A stretch of 64,000 nt of DNA from Micromonospora cabrerizensis (GCF_022230955.1 NZ_JAKKFI010000057.1:62001-126000); one strand, 5' to 3'; shown: positions 15,629 to 27,525, numbered from the stretch's first letter. Program-made: numbers and translations. Notes: generated by a model not told the origin, from the sequence alone.

Positions 15629-17263
15629 GTGGGCAAATCTACCCCGAACGCTATCACAAATCGGCGGATCCAGAGCGATTTTAATCTTGGTGGCGGCGCG
15701 GCAGAGGCCGACGGCCTGCTCCAAGAAGCCTTCTTCGAAACGGGCCATTACAGGGCCATAGTTAGCCGCAGGGAGCGGAAGTGTTTTCTTGTCGGACGCA
15801 CTGGCAGCGGAAAGTCAGCCGCCCTGCAGAAGGTCGAAGAAGAACACCGATCTCACGTCATTCGCATCAATCCCGAAGACCTGTCTCTTCCCTACATTAC
15901 TGACCTTGGCGTAGTTCGGTATCTCTCATCCCTTGACGTCCACATGGACCCGTTGTTCATCGCATTGTGGAAGCACGTACTTTTGATCGAAATAATCAAG
16001 CATCGTTACAACGTTGATTCCCCGGGCGCAATGCAGCGGTTTATGTCTATCCTGATGGATCGCATCAAAAAGGACCGGAGCAAGCAAGCGGCTCTAGAGT
16101 ACCTTGAAGAGTTCGAGGGCCGATTCTGGTGCGAGACAGACGAGCGGGTGAGAGAGATAACCAAACGGTTCGAGAGTCAGATCGAGGCGGAAGCTGGCGG
16201 CAAACTGCCGGGCACGGTCGGCATCAAGTCAAGCGGCAGCTCAACCAAGACGGTGGAAGAACGAGCCGAGATGGCTCAACGTTTTCAGCGCATTGTTAAC
16301 GAAACTCAACTTCCGCGACTGAACAAGATGATGACAGTGTTAGACGACGACATCCTCGACTCACCTCAACATTACACTTACATCGTAATCGACGACCTAG
16401 ATCGTGACTGGGCTGACGAGAAGGTCAAGAACGACCTCATCCGATGCCTCTTCCGGACAGTGGCCGAGCTGGTGCGGGTCGACAATTTGAAGATTCTTGT
16501 GGCCCTGCGGACCAACATTCTTGAATCTTTGGATTTCGGCCAGACAGGCGGGCAAGAGGAAAAGTTCCGTGCGCTTAGCTTACGGGTTCGTTGGACCAGA
16601 GGCGACTTACATGAGTTGCTCGACGGCAGAACCCACGTAGCTGCCGAACGGCATGGACTAACACATATTCAGTCGCTCGCCGACTTGCTGCCTGCGCCTA
16701 CGAAGAACCGACCGGACCCACTAGGCGTCATCCTAGCTAGAACGTTGATGCGCCCCCGCGACGCGATCGCATTCCTCAACCAGTGCCTAGAGAATTCAAG
16801 CGGCGAGGAGCGCATTACATGGGAAGCAATTCATTCCGCTGAGCAATCCTACTCCGCAGACAGGCTGTTAGCGCTACGCGACGAGTGGAAGCCAACTTAC
16901 GCAGGGATCGACCGTGTCTTGCAGAACTTCACTGGCGCCCCGCGGATCATGAACTCTGACGAGCTGATTATCCACCTGGACAACTGCATCCTCCTCTCAA
17001 CAGATCCCGATTTTTCCGGCAATCGGTGGATGGCCGAGGTTGGCAATGCAGCTCTATACGGCTACGGCGACTGGGCCGAGATGTATCACCCACTGGTGAA
17101 GCTTCTCTATAATATCGGCTTCTTAGGTTGCTCTCTAGGAAAGAAAAATCCCATGATCTACAGCCACGACGACATTGACTTTATGAACAAAGCGGCCACA
17201 CTACGAGAAATCGCGTCTTTCGCAGTCCATCCTGCATTCCAGCCAGCACTCGATGTCTTCTAG
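15629..17263 (+). CDS. P-loop ATPase, Sll1717-like, possible defence protein
   Basis: The 544-residue protein is best started at GTG 15629, with GAAGGA 9 bases upstream; GTG 15584 would add 15 residues. Walker A is GRTGSGKS at 56-63, and Walker B is IVIDDLDRDW at about 251-260, the DDLD form of KAP/STAND-like ATPases. The FFETGHYRAIVSRRERKCFLVGR lead-in is cut here only for description of the N-terminus; it fits the Sll1717 family. No membrane helix is seen. Base composition is clearly less GC-rich than the flanks, suggesting transfer. It is convergent with a PD-(D/E)XK nuclease-like gene. A defence role is inference. Confidence 0.7.
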   Translation: MGKSTPNAITNRRIQSDFNLGGGAAEADGLLQEAFFETGHYRAIVSRRERKCFLVGRTGSGKSAALQKVEEEHRSHVIRINPEDLSLPYITDLGVVRYLSSLDVHMDPLFIALWKHVLLIEIIKHRYNVDSPGAMQRFMSILMDRIKKDRSKQAALEYLEEFEGRFWCETDERVREITKRFESQIEAEAGGKLPGTVGIKSSGSSTKTVEERAEMAQRFQRIVNETQLPRLNKMMTVLDDDILDSPQHYTYIVIDDLDRDWADEKVKNDLIRCLFRTVAELVRVDNLKILVALRTNILESLDFGQTGGQEEKFRALSLRVRWTRGDLHELLDGRTHVAAERHGLTHIQSLADLLPAPTKNRPDPLGVILARTLMRPRDAIAFLNQCLENSSGEERITWEAIHSAEQSYSADRLLALRDEWKPTYAGIDRVLQNFTGAPRIMNSDELIIHLDNCILLSTDPDFSGNRWMAEVGNAALYGYGDWAEMYHPLVKLLYNIGFLGCSLGKKNPMIYSHDDIDFMNKAATLREIASFAVHPAFQPALDVF

Positions 17264-17266
17264 TGG

Positions 17267-17286
17267 GCAAGAACCTGTATTCTTGC
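17267..17286. terminator. Hairpin between the two convergent island genes
   Basis: GCAAGAA (17267-17273), CCTGTA, TTCTTGC (17280-17286) form perfect 7-base arms right after the ATPase stop codon. It could end transcription from either side. There is no U-tract. Confidence 0.4.
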
Positions 17287-17359
17287 ACGGACTGATCCCG
17301 AAAGGGCCGAGAGTACACGACTGAACGGGAGGACTACGTGGTCCGCTTGAAAGGGATCC

Positions 17360-19078
17360 CTAAGGGCTAGGTGAACCCGCCGGAGCGACGTAAATTTGGC
17401 CCGCTGCCTCCATGCCCATCGGCAGGACCGGAGCTTCCGCCTCAAGCTCGTTCGCCGTAATAGTCTGGACTTGGATCACGGCACCGTCGACACATTTCCA
17501 CTTCCCATCGGCATCACTGCCGGACCCGACGGCCGCACTAATATCTCCTCTGTTAGTCAACTCCATTTTGCCGCCGTAAAACTGGACGGGACCAAGGTCG
17601 AAGCGATGCCCCGCGAACACCATTGCGAAGCTGCCGAATCGACCTACAACAGCACCAGATGCGTTAAAGAAATTTGATCGCACGACTTCCTCCAGAGCGT
17701 CCGCACGGAAGCTCATTCGGATCGTCTTATATGGCCATTCGGCGTGGCCGTCTCGCACCAACGCGCCCAGTGCCTCTAGTTCGCGTAAGTCGTTTCCAGT
17801 CAACCCTTCAGGCAGCGGCCACTCTTGCTCGAAGTACTCCTGAACATCATCGAGCGCAATGATAAGTCGCGCGAGCTTCTGTTCGTACGATGAAAGCGCC
17901 CCCGGGACGGTGGCCTTGGCGAAAGTAGAGCGCCCTCGCTTGAACTCGATCTCACGTCCTTCGGCAAGGGCGAGCATTAGTTCAGCTGTCGGCCGTAAAT
18001 CGCACGGTAGACTGCCGAACGGGGAGGCAAAGTTGAAAGTAAAGTTGCAAGAACCGTCAATGTTATCGTGGATGAGTCTGACGCTTAGAAATCCCCCGGC
18101 ATCTTGCCCTGAGAGGGTGACCCCGCGCGCTCCACTCACGCGATTCGTGAATTGAAAGGGCACGACCGCGACTCGGCTTCCAGATCGAGCTCGAAGCTCC
18201 AGTGTGCAAGCAAGCGGCAAGCCCTCGCCGTTCTCCCTCGTTCGGATCTCGAGCGCGTGTGTATCCTGTGGTCTATCGAACCCAAGAGCCCGCTGCTCCT
18301 CCTCAGGAAGATTAATGTTGAGGTTCTCAACATAGCGGCCAGGTATGGTGGCTTTGCCACCATAGTTCTTTACTTGCCACCACTGCATCTCGAAATGCTG
18401 CGCCTCGGGATCATCTGACGGGAAAGCAAACGTCGGCTCGTACGCGAACGGGTGCTCCTTGGCCGCTCCGGGATACCGCTCCCGAAAGGAGAAGACCAGT
18501 CCCTCGGGGGTGCGCGCGGGGTCCGCTACCCAGTGCAAGGAAAGAGTGTCCCCGAGGGCGGTGAGGGCTGCGAGCCGCCCGGCATAGTCCCGAAGTCCCC
18601 CAGCCAGCACCTCCTGTTCATGCTTGTACTGCCTCGCCAATTCGAGAAGATGGCCGCTCTCTCCCTCAAGCGCGCGGCGGAGATGCTGACGCCTCTCGAA
18701 CTGACCGTCGAGCCAGTCAATTCCGCGCCATTCAAGTACGATCGGCGCGAAGTCCTCCCGCAGCCGATCGAACCAAGAAAGCTCACTCGGCGACGGATTG
18801 AGAGGAATAACCAAGATCCATAGATCGGGGTCGTGCTTCCTCGCGACCTTCAGCGACTTCCCAATCTGTCGCTTGTGGCTGTTTGTCAGCCGTCCGGCCA
18901 TCGACTTGATCTCGAAGATCTTTCTGCCGTCGGCCGTCCGCCACGTTCTGCTGTCCTGACCACCGTCCCCGCCCGAACCATCAATCGCCTCAGCTCCAGG
19001 CTCGTCCTCTCGAATCATCGCCTGAATCACGCGCTCAAACCGTCGCGGGTCCTCCGGTATCCGGTGCCACTGGATCAC
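17360..19078 (-). CDS. PD-(D/E)XK (Mrr-like) nuclease-domain protein
   Basis: The 572-residue protein is predicted to start at GTG 19078, with AGGAG 5 bases upstream. Residues 30-60 carry the Mrr-type restriction signature: a Gly/Asp-rich GSGGDGGQD (Asp33, Asp38, Asp42) and then FEIKS with Glu56 and Lys58, the E-x-K catalytic pair. A helical segment to about residue 175 completes the nuclease fold. The remaining 400 residues are mixed alpha/beta, unrecognised, and could sense or bind a target. No methyltransferase is nearby, so it is not a standard restriction pair. Lower GC than its surroundings. Possible effector of a defence unit with the convergent ATPase. Confidence 0.68.
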   Translation of the reverse strand: MIQWHRIPEDPRRFERVIQAMIREDEPGAEAIDGSGGDGGQDSRTWRTADGRKIFEIKSMAGRLTNSHKRQIGKSLKVARKHDPDLWILVIPLNPSPSELSWFDRLREDFAPIVLEWRGIDWLDGQFERRQHLRRALEGESGHLLELARQYKHEQEVLAGGLRDYAGRLAALTALGDTLSLHWVADPARTPEGLVFSFRERYPGAAKEHPFAYEPTFAFPSDDPEAQHFEMQWWQVKNYGGKATIPGRYVENLNINLPEEEQRALGFDRPQDTHALEIRTRENGEGLPLACTLELRARSGSRVAVVPFQFTNRVSGARGVTLSGQDAGGFLSVRLIHDNIDGSCNFTFNFASPFGSLPCDLRPTAELMLALAEGREIEFKRGRSTFAKATVPGALSSYEQKLARLIIALDDVQEYFEQEWPLPEGLTGNDLRELEALGALVRDGHAEWPYKTIRMSFRADALEEVVRSNFFNASGAVVGRFGSFAMVFAGHRFDLGPVQFYGGKMELTNRGDISAAVGSGSDADGKWKCVDGAVIQVQTITANELEAEAPVLPMGMEAAGQIYVAPAGSPSP

Positions 19079-19421
19079 GACTACTCCTGAAGGGACGTAC
19101 TGCGCTAGACGGCGAACACCGTACTGTGCTGGTACGACAGTAGGCGCATGCGTCGTGCGAATCCGATCCATCTGGCTTCGAACCGACTCGGGTCCTTAGG
19201 CCAGTTGGCAAGAGCCGCACGGCCCGCCGTCGGCATGAGCCCAACCGCCGGCTTCCCCCATCCAAGGTCGAGGTGCCGCCGTCAAAGCCATCGCGGTCGG
19301 CGAAGTTTAGAAACTGATCCTGCGATGGGCCGGATAAGCAGCCAGAGCTCCGCTACACATTCATCGACGAGCGTTAGCGTAGGCAGAACCCGGAACGCAC
19401 GCCTGCCAACGCTGCTTTCTG
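19079..19421. other. Intergenic region upstream of the nuclease gene
   Basis: No gene is supported in these 343 bases. A direct repeat GTACTGYGCT occurs at 19097-19106 and 19121-19130, spaced 24 bases, close to the nuclease start, and may be a regulatory site. The composition changes here from island-like to the high-GC backbone, so the right island boundary probably lies in this gap. No tRNA or insertion-sequence end was seen. Confidence 0.4.
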
Positions 19422-21146
19422 TCACAGCGCCACGATCGCAGCAGTCTCCGCAGGCAGTTGGATCCGGTCCCGCATAACGGTGACCCCCTCCCCCGTAGCC
19501 AGCAGCACCCGCCGTGCCACCCCAGGCAGCGACACCCCCTGCCCCCGCCCAGCCAGGTTCGCCACCACCAGCGTGTCCCCTCGCCGCATCACCAGGAACT
19601 GGTCCCCGTGCTGCACAGAAACCTCGTTCAGCCGAGGATCCGACAGATCAGGCAGCGACCGCCGCAGCCCAATCAGCCGCTGGTAGAACGCCAACATCTC
19701 CCGATGCTCAGGCTTGTCCAGCTCGGCCCAGTCCAACCGCGACCGTACGAACGTCTGCGGGTCCTGCGGATCCGGCACGTCCCCCTCGGGCCACCCGTGC
19801 GACGCGAACTCCCGCCGCCGCCCGGTGCGCACCGCAGCCGCCAATTCCGGCTCCGGGTGCGACGTGAAGAACTGCCACGGCGTAGAAGCAGCCCACTCCT
19901 CCCCCATGAACAACATGGGGGTGAACGGCGCGGTCAGCAGCAACGTGGCCCCGACGCGCAGCAGAGAAGGCGACAGCGAAGCCGAGATCCGGTCCCCGGT
20001 GGCCCGGTTCCCGATCTGGTCGTGGTTCTGCAGGTACGCCACGAACCGGTGCCCCGGCACCCGAGGATCGACGGGCCGCCCATGGTGCCGGTTACGGAAG
20101 CTCGACCAGGTGCCCGCGTGGAAGAACCCGCCGGTCAGCACGTCCGACAGCGTCTCCAAAGACCCGAAGTCCCCGTAGTACCCCTGCCGCTCCCCCGTCA
20201 GCAACGTGTGCAGCGCGTGGTGCGCATCGTCGTTCCACTGGGCGTGCAGCCCGAACCCACCCGCCTCGCGCGGCGTGATGAGCCGCGGGTCGTTGAGGTC
20301 GGACTCGGCGATGAGCGACAACGGCCGCCCCAGGTGCGTCGACAACGACTCGACGGAAACCGCCAGCTCTTCCAAGATCGGCACGGCCCGCGAGTCGGGC
20401 AGCGCGTGCACGGCGTCCAGGCGCAGCCCGTCGACGTGGTAGTCGCGCAGCCACATGAGCACGCTGTCGATGATGTAGCGGCGTACCTCGTCGGAGTGCG
20501 GGCCGTCCAGGTTGACCGAGCGGCCCCAACTGTTGCTCTGCTCGGCGAGGTAGGGCCCGAACTGCGGCGCGTAGGCCCCGGAGGGCCCGAAATGGTTGTA
20601 GACGACGTCGAGGATCACCCCCAGACCGCGAGCATGGGCAGCGTCGACGAACCGTTTCAGGCCGTCGGGGCCGCCGTAGGGCTCGTGCGGGGCATACCAG
20701 CAGACGCCGTCGTACCCCCAGTTGTGTTCGCCGTTGAAGGCGTTGACCGGGAGCAGCTCGACCAGGTCGACGCCCAGCGACACCAGGTGGTCGAGGCGGT
20801 CGATGGCCGCGTCGAAGGTGCCTTCCGGGGTGAAGGTGCCGATGTGCAGCTCGTAGAGGATGCTGCCGGGCAGTTGCCGGCCGGTCCACGAGCTGTCGGA
20901 CCACGCGAAGGCCGCGTGGTCGTAGCGTCGGCTCGGCCCGTGCACCCCCGCAGGCTGCCACGGCGACCGGGGGTCGGGCAGCGGGGTTTCGTCGTCGTTC
21001 AGCAGAAAGGAGTAGTCGAGGCCGGCGTCGGGGACGTCGACTCGCCACCACCCGTCGGCGGCGGCGCGCATCTCGTGGTCGGCGTCGCCGGCCAGGCGCA
21101 GCCGGACGCGGGTGGCGTCCGGGGCCCACACGGAGAATTCGGTCAT
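19422..21146 (-). CDS. treZ: Malto-oligosyltrehalose trehalohydrolase
   Basis: The 574-residue enzyme releases free trehalose from maltooligosyl-trehalose, the last step of the TreX-TreY-TreZ route in the cytoplasm. It opens with the beta domain typical of TreZ (MTEFSVWAPDATRVRLRL). The GH13 barrel shows GLRLDAVHAL with the nucleophile Asp, IAESDLNDPR with the acid Glu, and NHDQIGNR with the His-Asp pair of region IV. The start overlaps the treY stop by 4 bases (ATGA), so translation is coupled. Third gene of the treX-treY-treZ operon on the minus strand. Length is normal for the family. Confidence 0.95.
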   Translation of the reverse strand: MTEFSVWAPDATRVRLRLAGDADHEMRAAADGWWRVDVPDAGLDYSFLLNDDETPLPDPRSPWQPAGVHGPSRRYDHAAFAWSDSSWTGRQLPGSILYELHIGTFTPEGTFDAAIDRLDHLVSLGVDLVELLPVNAFNGEHNWGYDGVCWYAPHEPYGGPDGLKRFVDAAHARGLGVILDVVYNHFGPSGAYAPQFGPYLAEQSNSWGRSVNLDGPHSDEVRRYIIDSVLMWLRDYHVDGLRLDAVHALPDSRAVPILEELAVSVESLSTHLGRPLSLIAESDLNDPRLITPREAGGFGLHAQWNDDAHHALHTLLTGERQGYYGDFGSLETLSDVLTGGFFHAGTWSSFRNRHHGRPVDPRVPGHRFVAYLQNHDQIGNRATGDRISASLSPSLLRVGATLLLTAPFTPMLFMGEEWAASTPWQFFTSHPEPELAAAVRTGRRREFASHGWPEGDVPDPQDPQTFVRSRLDWAELDKPEHREMLAFYQRLIGLRRSLPDLSDPRLNEVSVQHGDQFLVMRRGDTLVVANLAGRGQGVSLPGVARRVLLATGEGVTVMRDRIQLPAETAAIVAL

Positions 21147-23449
21147 GAAGCAGCCTCCACGGAAGCGGTGGGAGGAGCCAGCAGTGCGACGGGATAGTCG
21201 GCCAGGATTTCGTCCAACGGCGTCTCCCCGCCACTGTAGACCCGGCCGGTGAACAGGTCGGTAACCTCGTTAACGGGAAGCGACAGGGCGGTGTCACACC
21301 AGCCGCCGGCGCGGGCCAGGCCCAGCGGCAGCCGGGTCGCCACGCTGATCGCGCCACCCCGGTCGAACGCCACAACGTGCCGGCCCACCGGGCCGTGCGC
21401 CGGCACCGGCCGGTAGCCGGTGAACAGCTCCGGGTGCGACCGCCGCAACCGCAGGGTCCGCGACACCACCAGCAGCTTGGCGGCGCCGTCGGTGTCGATC
21501 GGGGGCCGCCAGCCGCCGTCGATCCGTGCCAGCAACTCTCGGCGTACGTCGAAGTCGACCGGGCGGCGATTGTCCGGGTCGACCAGGGAGTTGTCCCACA
21601 GCTCGGTGCCCTGGTAGGTGTCCGGCACACCGGGCATGGTGAGCTGCACGAGCTTCTGCCCGAGCGAGTTGCACCAGCCGGCGGGGGTGATCGCGGCGGC
21701 GAGTTCGGTCAGCTCGTCGTGCAGGCTCGGGTCGTCGTACATCCGGTCAACCACGGCGTGCAGGGCCTGCTCGAAGGCCGCGTCCGGGTCGCCCCAACTG
21801 GTCGAGGCCCCGGCCTCCCGGGCGGCCTTCTCCACGTACGCGTGCAGTCGCTCCCGTTCGATCGGCCAGGCGCCGACGGCGGTCTGCCACAGCAGGTGGG
21901 CGAACGACGGGTCGGGCAGTGGGGCGTACTCCATCCAGGCAGTGACCTGCTCGGCCCAGCGGCCCGGCAGCTCGCTGAGCACGGCGAGGCGGGCGCGGAC
22001 GTCCTCGCCGCGTTTGGTGTCGTGGGTGGAGAGGGTGGTCATGCTGGCGGGCCAGCGCACCTGGCGGGCGGCGGCGAAGCGGTGGAACTCCGCCGGTGGC
22101 ACCCCGAAGTGGGCGGGGCTGTCGCCGACCTCGTTGAGCGCCACGAACCGGCTCCACCGGTAGAACGCGGTGTCCTCCACGCCCTTGGCCATGACCGCGC
22201 CGGTGAGCTGCGGGAATCGTTGGCCCAGCTCGTCGTCGGGGTCGCGCAGCCGGCGGGTGATCGCGTCCAGGGAGGCCGCCAGGTCGGGGCGGCGGCGGCC
22301 GGCCTCGGAGCGGGCGGCGGCGAGGTGACGGGCGCCGTGCGGCGGGTAGCCGCGGTAGACCGGGAACGCGGCGGCCAGCTCGGCGAGCGCCGCGCGGGCC
22401 TGCTCGCTGGGCACCTCAGGGGCGAGGGCGGCCAGCCGGGTCAGCTCGGCAGCGAGGAGCTGGGTGGCGGCGGCCAGCTTCGTGGTGTGGGTCAGGTCCT
22501 CCCAGGACGTGTGCTGCCCGGTGAGTCGGTTGTCCAGGGCCGTGAAGTCGCCCTCGGCGTCGGTGTCGACGAACAGCCCGCCGACCGCTGCCAGGGCGTC
22601 GTAGCCGGTCGTGCCGTCCACCGGCCAGTCCGGCAGCTCCTCGCCGTACTCCAGGATCTTCTCCACCACGAGCCAGGCCTGCGGCGCGGCGGCCCGCAAC
22701 CGGGTCAGGTAGCCGGCCGGGTCGCGCAGGCCGTCCGGGTGGTCGACGCGGATGCCGTCGACCTCCCCGGCAGCGGCCCAGCGCAGGATGAGGTCGTGGG
22801 TGGCGGCGAACACCGCCGGGTCTTCCACGCGCAGACCCGCCAGGCCCGCGATGGCAAAGAACCGGCGGTACGTCAGCTCGGCGTCACCCCGACGCCAGGA
22901 GACCAGCTCGTAGTGCTGCCGGTCGTGCACGTCCGCCGCGCTGCCGTCGCCGGTGCCGTCGGCGATCGGGAAGCGGTGCTCGTGGTAGCGCAGCTCGTTG
23001 TCGACCACCTTGAGGTCGTCCAGGGCGGCCGGGTCGTCGCCCAGCACCGGCAGCAGCAGTCGGCCCCGGTCCCAGTCGATGTCGAACCAGTCGGCGTACG
23101 TCGAGTCGCGCCCCCGGCGCAGCACGTCCCACCAGGCGGGGTTGGCCGCGGGGACGGCAACCCCGGCGTGGTTGGGCACGATGTCGACAACCAGCCCGAG
23201 CCGCCTGTCGCGCAGCGCGCGCAGCAGCCGCTGCCGGGCGGCCTCCCCGCCCACCTCCGGGTTGACCTCCCGGTGGTCGACCACGTCGTAGCCGTGCTGC
23301 GAGCCGGGGGTGGCCGTCAGCAGCGGGGCGCTGTAGAGGTGACTGACACCGAGGTCGTCGAGGTAGTCGACGATCGCGGCGGTGGCGTCCAGATCGAAGC
23401 CGGGGCGGACCTGGACGCGGTAGGTGGCCTTGGGAGGGGTGGCCGACAT
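21143..23449 (-). CDS. treY: Malto-oligosyltrehalose synthase
   Basis: The 768-residue enzyme converts the reducing-end glucose of a maltodextrin to a trehalose unit by intramolecular transglucosylation. The start (SATPPKATYRVQ) and barrel motifs agree with TreY: YDVVDHREVNPE, VDIVPNHAG, GIRVDHPDGLRDP with the nucleophile Asp, VVEKIL with the acid Glu, and THDTKRGED. The C-terminus ends with the usual LP-x-G-x-W-x-DT-like and NEVTDLFTG blocks. It is one base from treX upstream and overlaps treZ downstream, a tight three-gene operon. Confidence 0.95.
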   Translation of the reverse strand: MSATPPKATYRVQVRPGFDLDATAAIVDYLDDLGVSHLYSAPLLTATPGSQHGYDVVDHREVNPEVGGEAARQRLLRALRDRRLGLVVDIVPNHAGVAVPAANPAWWDVLRRGRDSTYADWFDIDWDRGRLLLPVLGDDPAALDDLKVVDNELRYHEHRFPIADGTGDGSAADVHDRQHYELVSWRRGDAELTYRRFFAIAGLAGLRVEDPAVFAATHDLILRWAAAGEVDGIRVDHPDGLRDPAGYLTRLRAAAPQAWLVVEKILEYGEELPDWPVDGTTGYDALAAVGGLFVDTDAEGDFTALDNRLTGQHTSWEDLTHTTKLAAATQLLAAELTRLAALAPEVPSEQARAALAELAAAFPVYRGYPPHGARHLAAARSEAGRRRPDLAASLDAITRRLRDPDDELGQRFPQLTGAVMAKGVEDTAFYRWSRFVALNEVGDSPAHFGVPPAEFHRFAAARQVRWPASMTTLSTHDTKRGEDVRARLAVLSELPGRWAEQVTAWMEYAPLPDPSFAHLLWQTAVGAWPIERERLHAYVEKAAREAGASTSWGDPDAAFEQALHAVVDRMYDDPSLHDELTELAAAITPAGWCNSLGQKLVQLTMPGVPDTYQGTELWDNSLVDPDNRRPVDFDVRRELLARIDGGWRPPIDTDGAAKLLVVSRTLRLRRSHPELFTGYRPVPAHGPVGRHVVAFDRGGAISVATRLPLGLARAGGWCDTALSLPVNEVTDLFTGRVYSGGETPLDEILADYPVALLAPPTASVEAAS

Positions 23450-23450
23450 G

Positions 23451-25568
<2,118 letters not shown>

Positions 25569-25903
25569 GTCGCTCCTTCAGACCATGGTCGTGTGCACAC
25601 CGCGCCACGAACGCGCCGGGCGTGAGGCCGCCCCGCGCGCACGCGGGTATTGCCCCCGGCCCGGGCGCGCCAATCCATCCTTTCAGGCGATGGGCAAAAA
25701 CCACCTGTCTGATGGGCGCTACACCCTTCAGGTGTCCTCCGTCACGATGACCCCATTCAAGGTGCGTTCTTGGGCCGAATGGACTTTCCTTGACCGGGGA
25801 CAAGCGTTCGCGTGTGCCCGCCAGGCCCTCGGCCACCCCTTACACCTCTTACTCCGCCGCCACTGACGCCGGCGCGTATCCCCATGCATGGACGGAGATT
25901 GAT
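25569..25903. promoter_or_regulatory. Divergent control region between treX and the GT4 gene
   Basis: These 335 bases hold no supported gene. A relatively A-rich block (25690-25760, GGGCAAAAACCACC) lies in the middle, with CACCTG near 25702 and CAGGTG near 25731 as a loose inverted repeat. Promoters for both operons are expected here. The frame upstream of 25904 stays open, so a longer GT4 start at 25790 cannot be fully excluded. Confidence 0.4.
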
Positions 25904-27346
25904 GTGACCCTGCGGGTCGACGAGCAGCTCGCTGCCACCAAGGACCGGGCCCACCGGCCCACCCTGACCTCCCGGCCCCAGCTCCCCGCGCAGCCCGGCC
26001 CGACAGCGCAGCCCGGCACGCCCGCGCCGACGCCGTCCAGCTCCGGGATGCCCCCGCAGACCCGTCGCATCCTCATGCTGTCCTGGGAGTACCCGCCGGT
26101 GCTCGTCGGCGGCCTCGGCCGACACGTGCACGCCCTCTCCGTCGCCCTCGCCGCCGCCGGCCACGAGGTCACCGTCGTCACCCGCCACAGCGAAGGCGCA
26201 CCCCTGGAGGAGTACGCCGACGGCGTCCGCATCCTGCGCGCCCCCGAAGACCCGGTGACCTTCCCCCTCGCCACCGGCTCCCTGCTGGCCTGGACCATGG
26301 CCTTCAACCACACCCTCACCCGCACCGCCCTACGCGCCACCCAGGCCGGCTCGTACGACGTCATCCACGCCCACGACTGGCTCGTCGCGCACACCGCGAT
26401 GACGTTGCGCGACCACCTGGACATCCCGCTGGTCAGCACGATCCACGCCACCGAGGCCGGCCGGCACCAGGGCTGGCTGCCGGAGGAGATGAACCGCACC
26501 ATCCACGGTGTGGAGCAGTGGCTCACCAGTGAGTCCGGCCGGGTGATCGTCTGCTCCGGCTACATGCGCGACGAGGTGAACGCGCTCTTCGGCGTACCGG
26601 CCGGACGGGTCGACGTGGTCGCCAACGGCGTCGAGCCGCACCGCTGGCGGGTGCCCGCCCGCGCCGTGGCCGCCGCCCGGGCCCGCTTCGCCGGGGACGG
26701 CCCGCTGGTCACCTTCGCCGGCCGCCTCGTGTACGAGAAGGGCGTCCAGCACCTCATCGCCGGGCTGCCCCGACTGCGCGAACGCCACCCCGGGCTGCGC
26801 GCCGTCATCGCCGGCGACGGCCCGTACCGTGCCGAGCTGGAGGCCGAGGTGCACCGCCGCGGCCTCGGCGGCATGGTCACCATGCCGGGCTTCCTCGGCG
26901 GCACCGACCTGCCGGCGCTGATGGCCGCGTCCGACTGCTTCGCCGTGCCGAGCATCTACGAGCCGTTCGGCATGGTCGCCCTGGAAGGCGCCGCGGCCGG
27001 CGCGCCCCTCGCCGTCGCCGCCACCGGTGGCCTCGCCGAGATCGTCGAGCCGGGCGTCACCGGGATGACCTTCCGCCCGCACGACCCGGACGGGCTCACC
27101 GACGCCGTGGACGCCCTGCTGTCCGACTCCGACCGCGCCCGCGTCATGGCCCGACGCGCCCGCCGGATGGTCCACGACCAGTACGGCTGGTCGGCCATCG
27201 CCCAGCGCACCGCCGCCAGCTACGCCGCCGCCATCACCTCGGACGCCACGTTCACCGCCCAGCGCGCCGAGCAGCGCATGTCCCAGGGTCGTGCCCTCCC
27301 GGCGCTCCCCGAAGGCAACCTGCTGGCCGCCGCCGGTCTGCGCTGA
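25904..27346 (+). CDS. GT4-family glycosyltransferase, glycogen synthase-like
   Basis: The 480-residue protein starts at GTG 25904, chosen because GGAG lies 6 bases before it. After a Pro-rich flexible 50 residues comes a GT4 glycosyltransferase: LMLSWEYPPVLVGGLGRH (donor-side Gly-rich loop), HAHDWL, FAGRLVYEKG, and EPFGMVALEG with the Glu-x7-Glu motif. Actinobacterial relatives act as GlgA/GlgM-type ADP-glucose or maltose-1-phosphate synthases. The divergent tre operon supports a role in alpha-glucan building. The choice between glycogen synthase and a related transferase cannot be made from sequence alone. Confidence 0.85.
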   Translation: MTLRVDEQLAATKDRAHRPTLTSRPQLPAQPGPTAQPGTPAPTPSSSGMPPQTRRILMLSWEYPPVLVGGLGRHVHALSVALAAAGHEVTVVTRHSEGAPLEEYADGVRILRAPEDPVTFPLATGSLLAWTMAFNHTLTRTALRATQAGSYDVIHAHDWLVAHTAMTLRDHLDIPLVSTIHATEAGRHQGWLPEEMNRTIHGVEQWLTSESGRVIVCSGYMRDEVNALFGVPAGRVDVVANGVEPHRWRVPARAVAAARARFAGDGPLVTFAGRLVYEKGVQHLIAGLPRLRERHPGLRAVIAGDGPYRAELEAEVHRRGLGGMVTMPGFLGGTDLPALMAASDCFAVPSIYEPFGMVALEGAAAGAPLAVAATGGLAEIVEPGVTGMTFRPHDPDGLTDAVDALLSDSDRARVMARRARRMVHDQYGWSAIAQRTAASYAAAITSDATFTAQRAEQRMSQGRALPALPEGNLLAAAGLR

Positions 27347-27362
27347 GCCGCCCCGCTTTTTC

Positions 27363-27525
27363 CTTGATCGACTCGGTTTCCTGGAAGTCGGGCCATCCCC
27401 CGGCTTGATCGACTCGGCTTTCAGGAAATCGGGCCATCCCCCGGCTTGATCGACTCGGCTTTCAGGAAATCGGGCTTTCCAACGCGCCCGGACACCCCGA
27501 CTTTCACGAAACCGAGTCGATCAAG
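27363..27525. repeat. Tandem and inverted array of family-B palindrome
   Basis: Three direct copies start at 27363, 27404 and 27445, giving a 41-base period (unit begins CTTGATCGACTCGG). An inverted copy at 27496-27525 closes the array as a large cruciform or hairpin. It lies between the 3' ends of the GT4 and citrate-synthase genes, where it can stop transcription both ways. Together with unique sequence to 27665 it fills the 319-base gap. Related to the single element at 3992-4066. Confidence 0.8.

Noticed and set aside
15446-19421. Integrative element with attachment sites around the low-GC island
   Set aside because: No integrase, tRNA or matching direct repeats at the borders were found. 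Only the composition shift supports transfer.
27363-27525. CRISPR array
   Set aside because: Units are head to tail at 41 bases with no unique spacers, one copy is inverted, and no cas gene is in the window.
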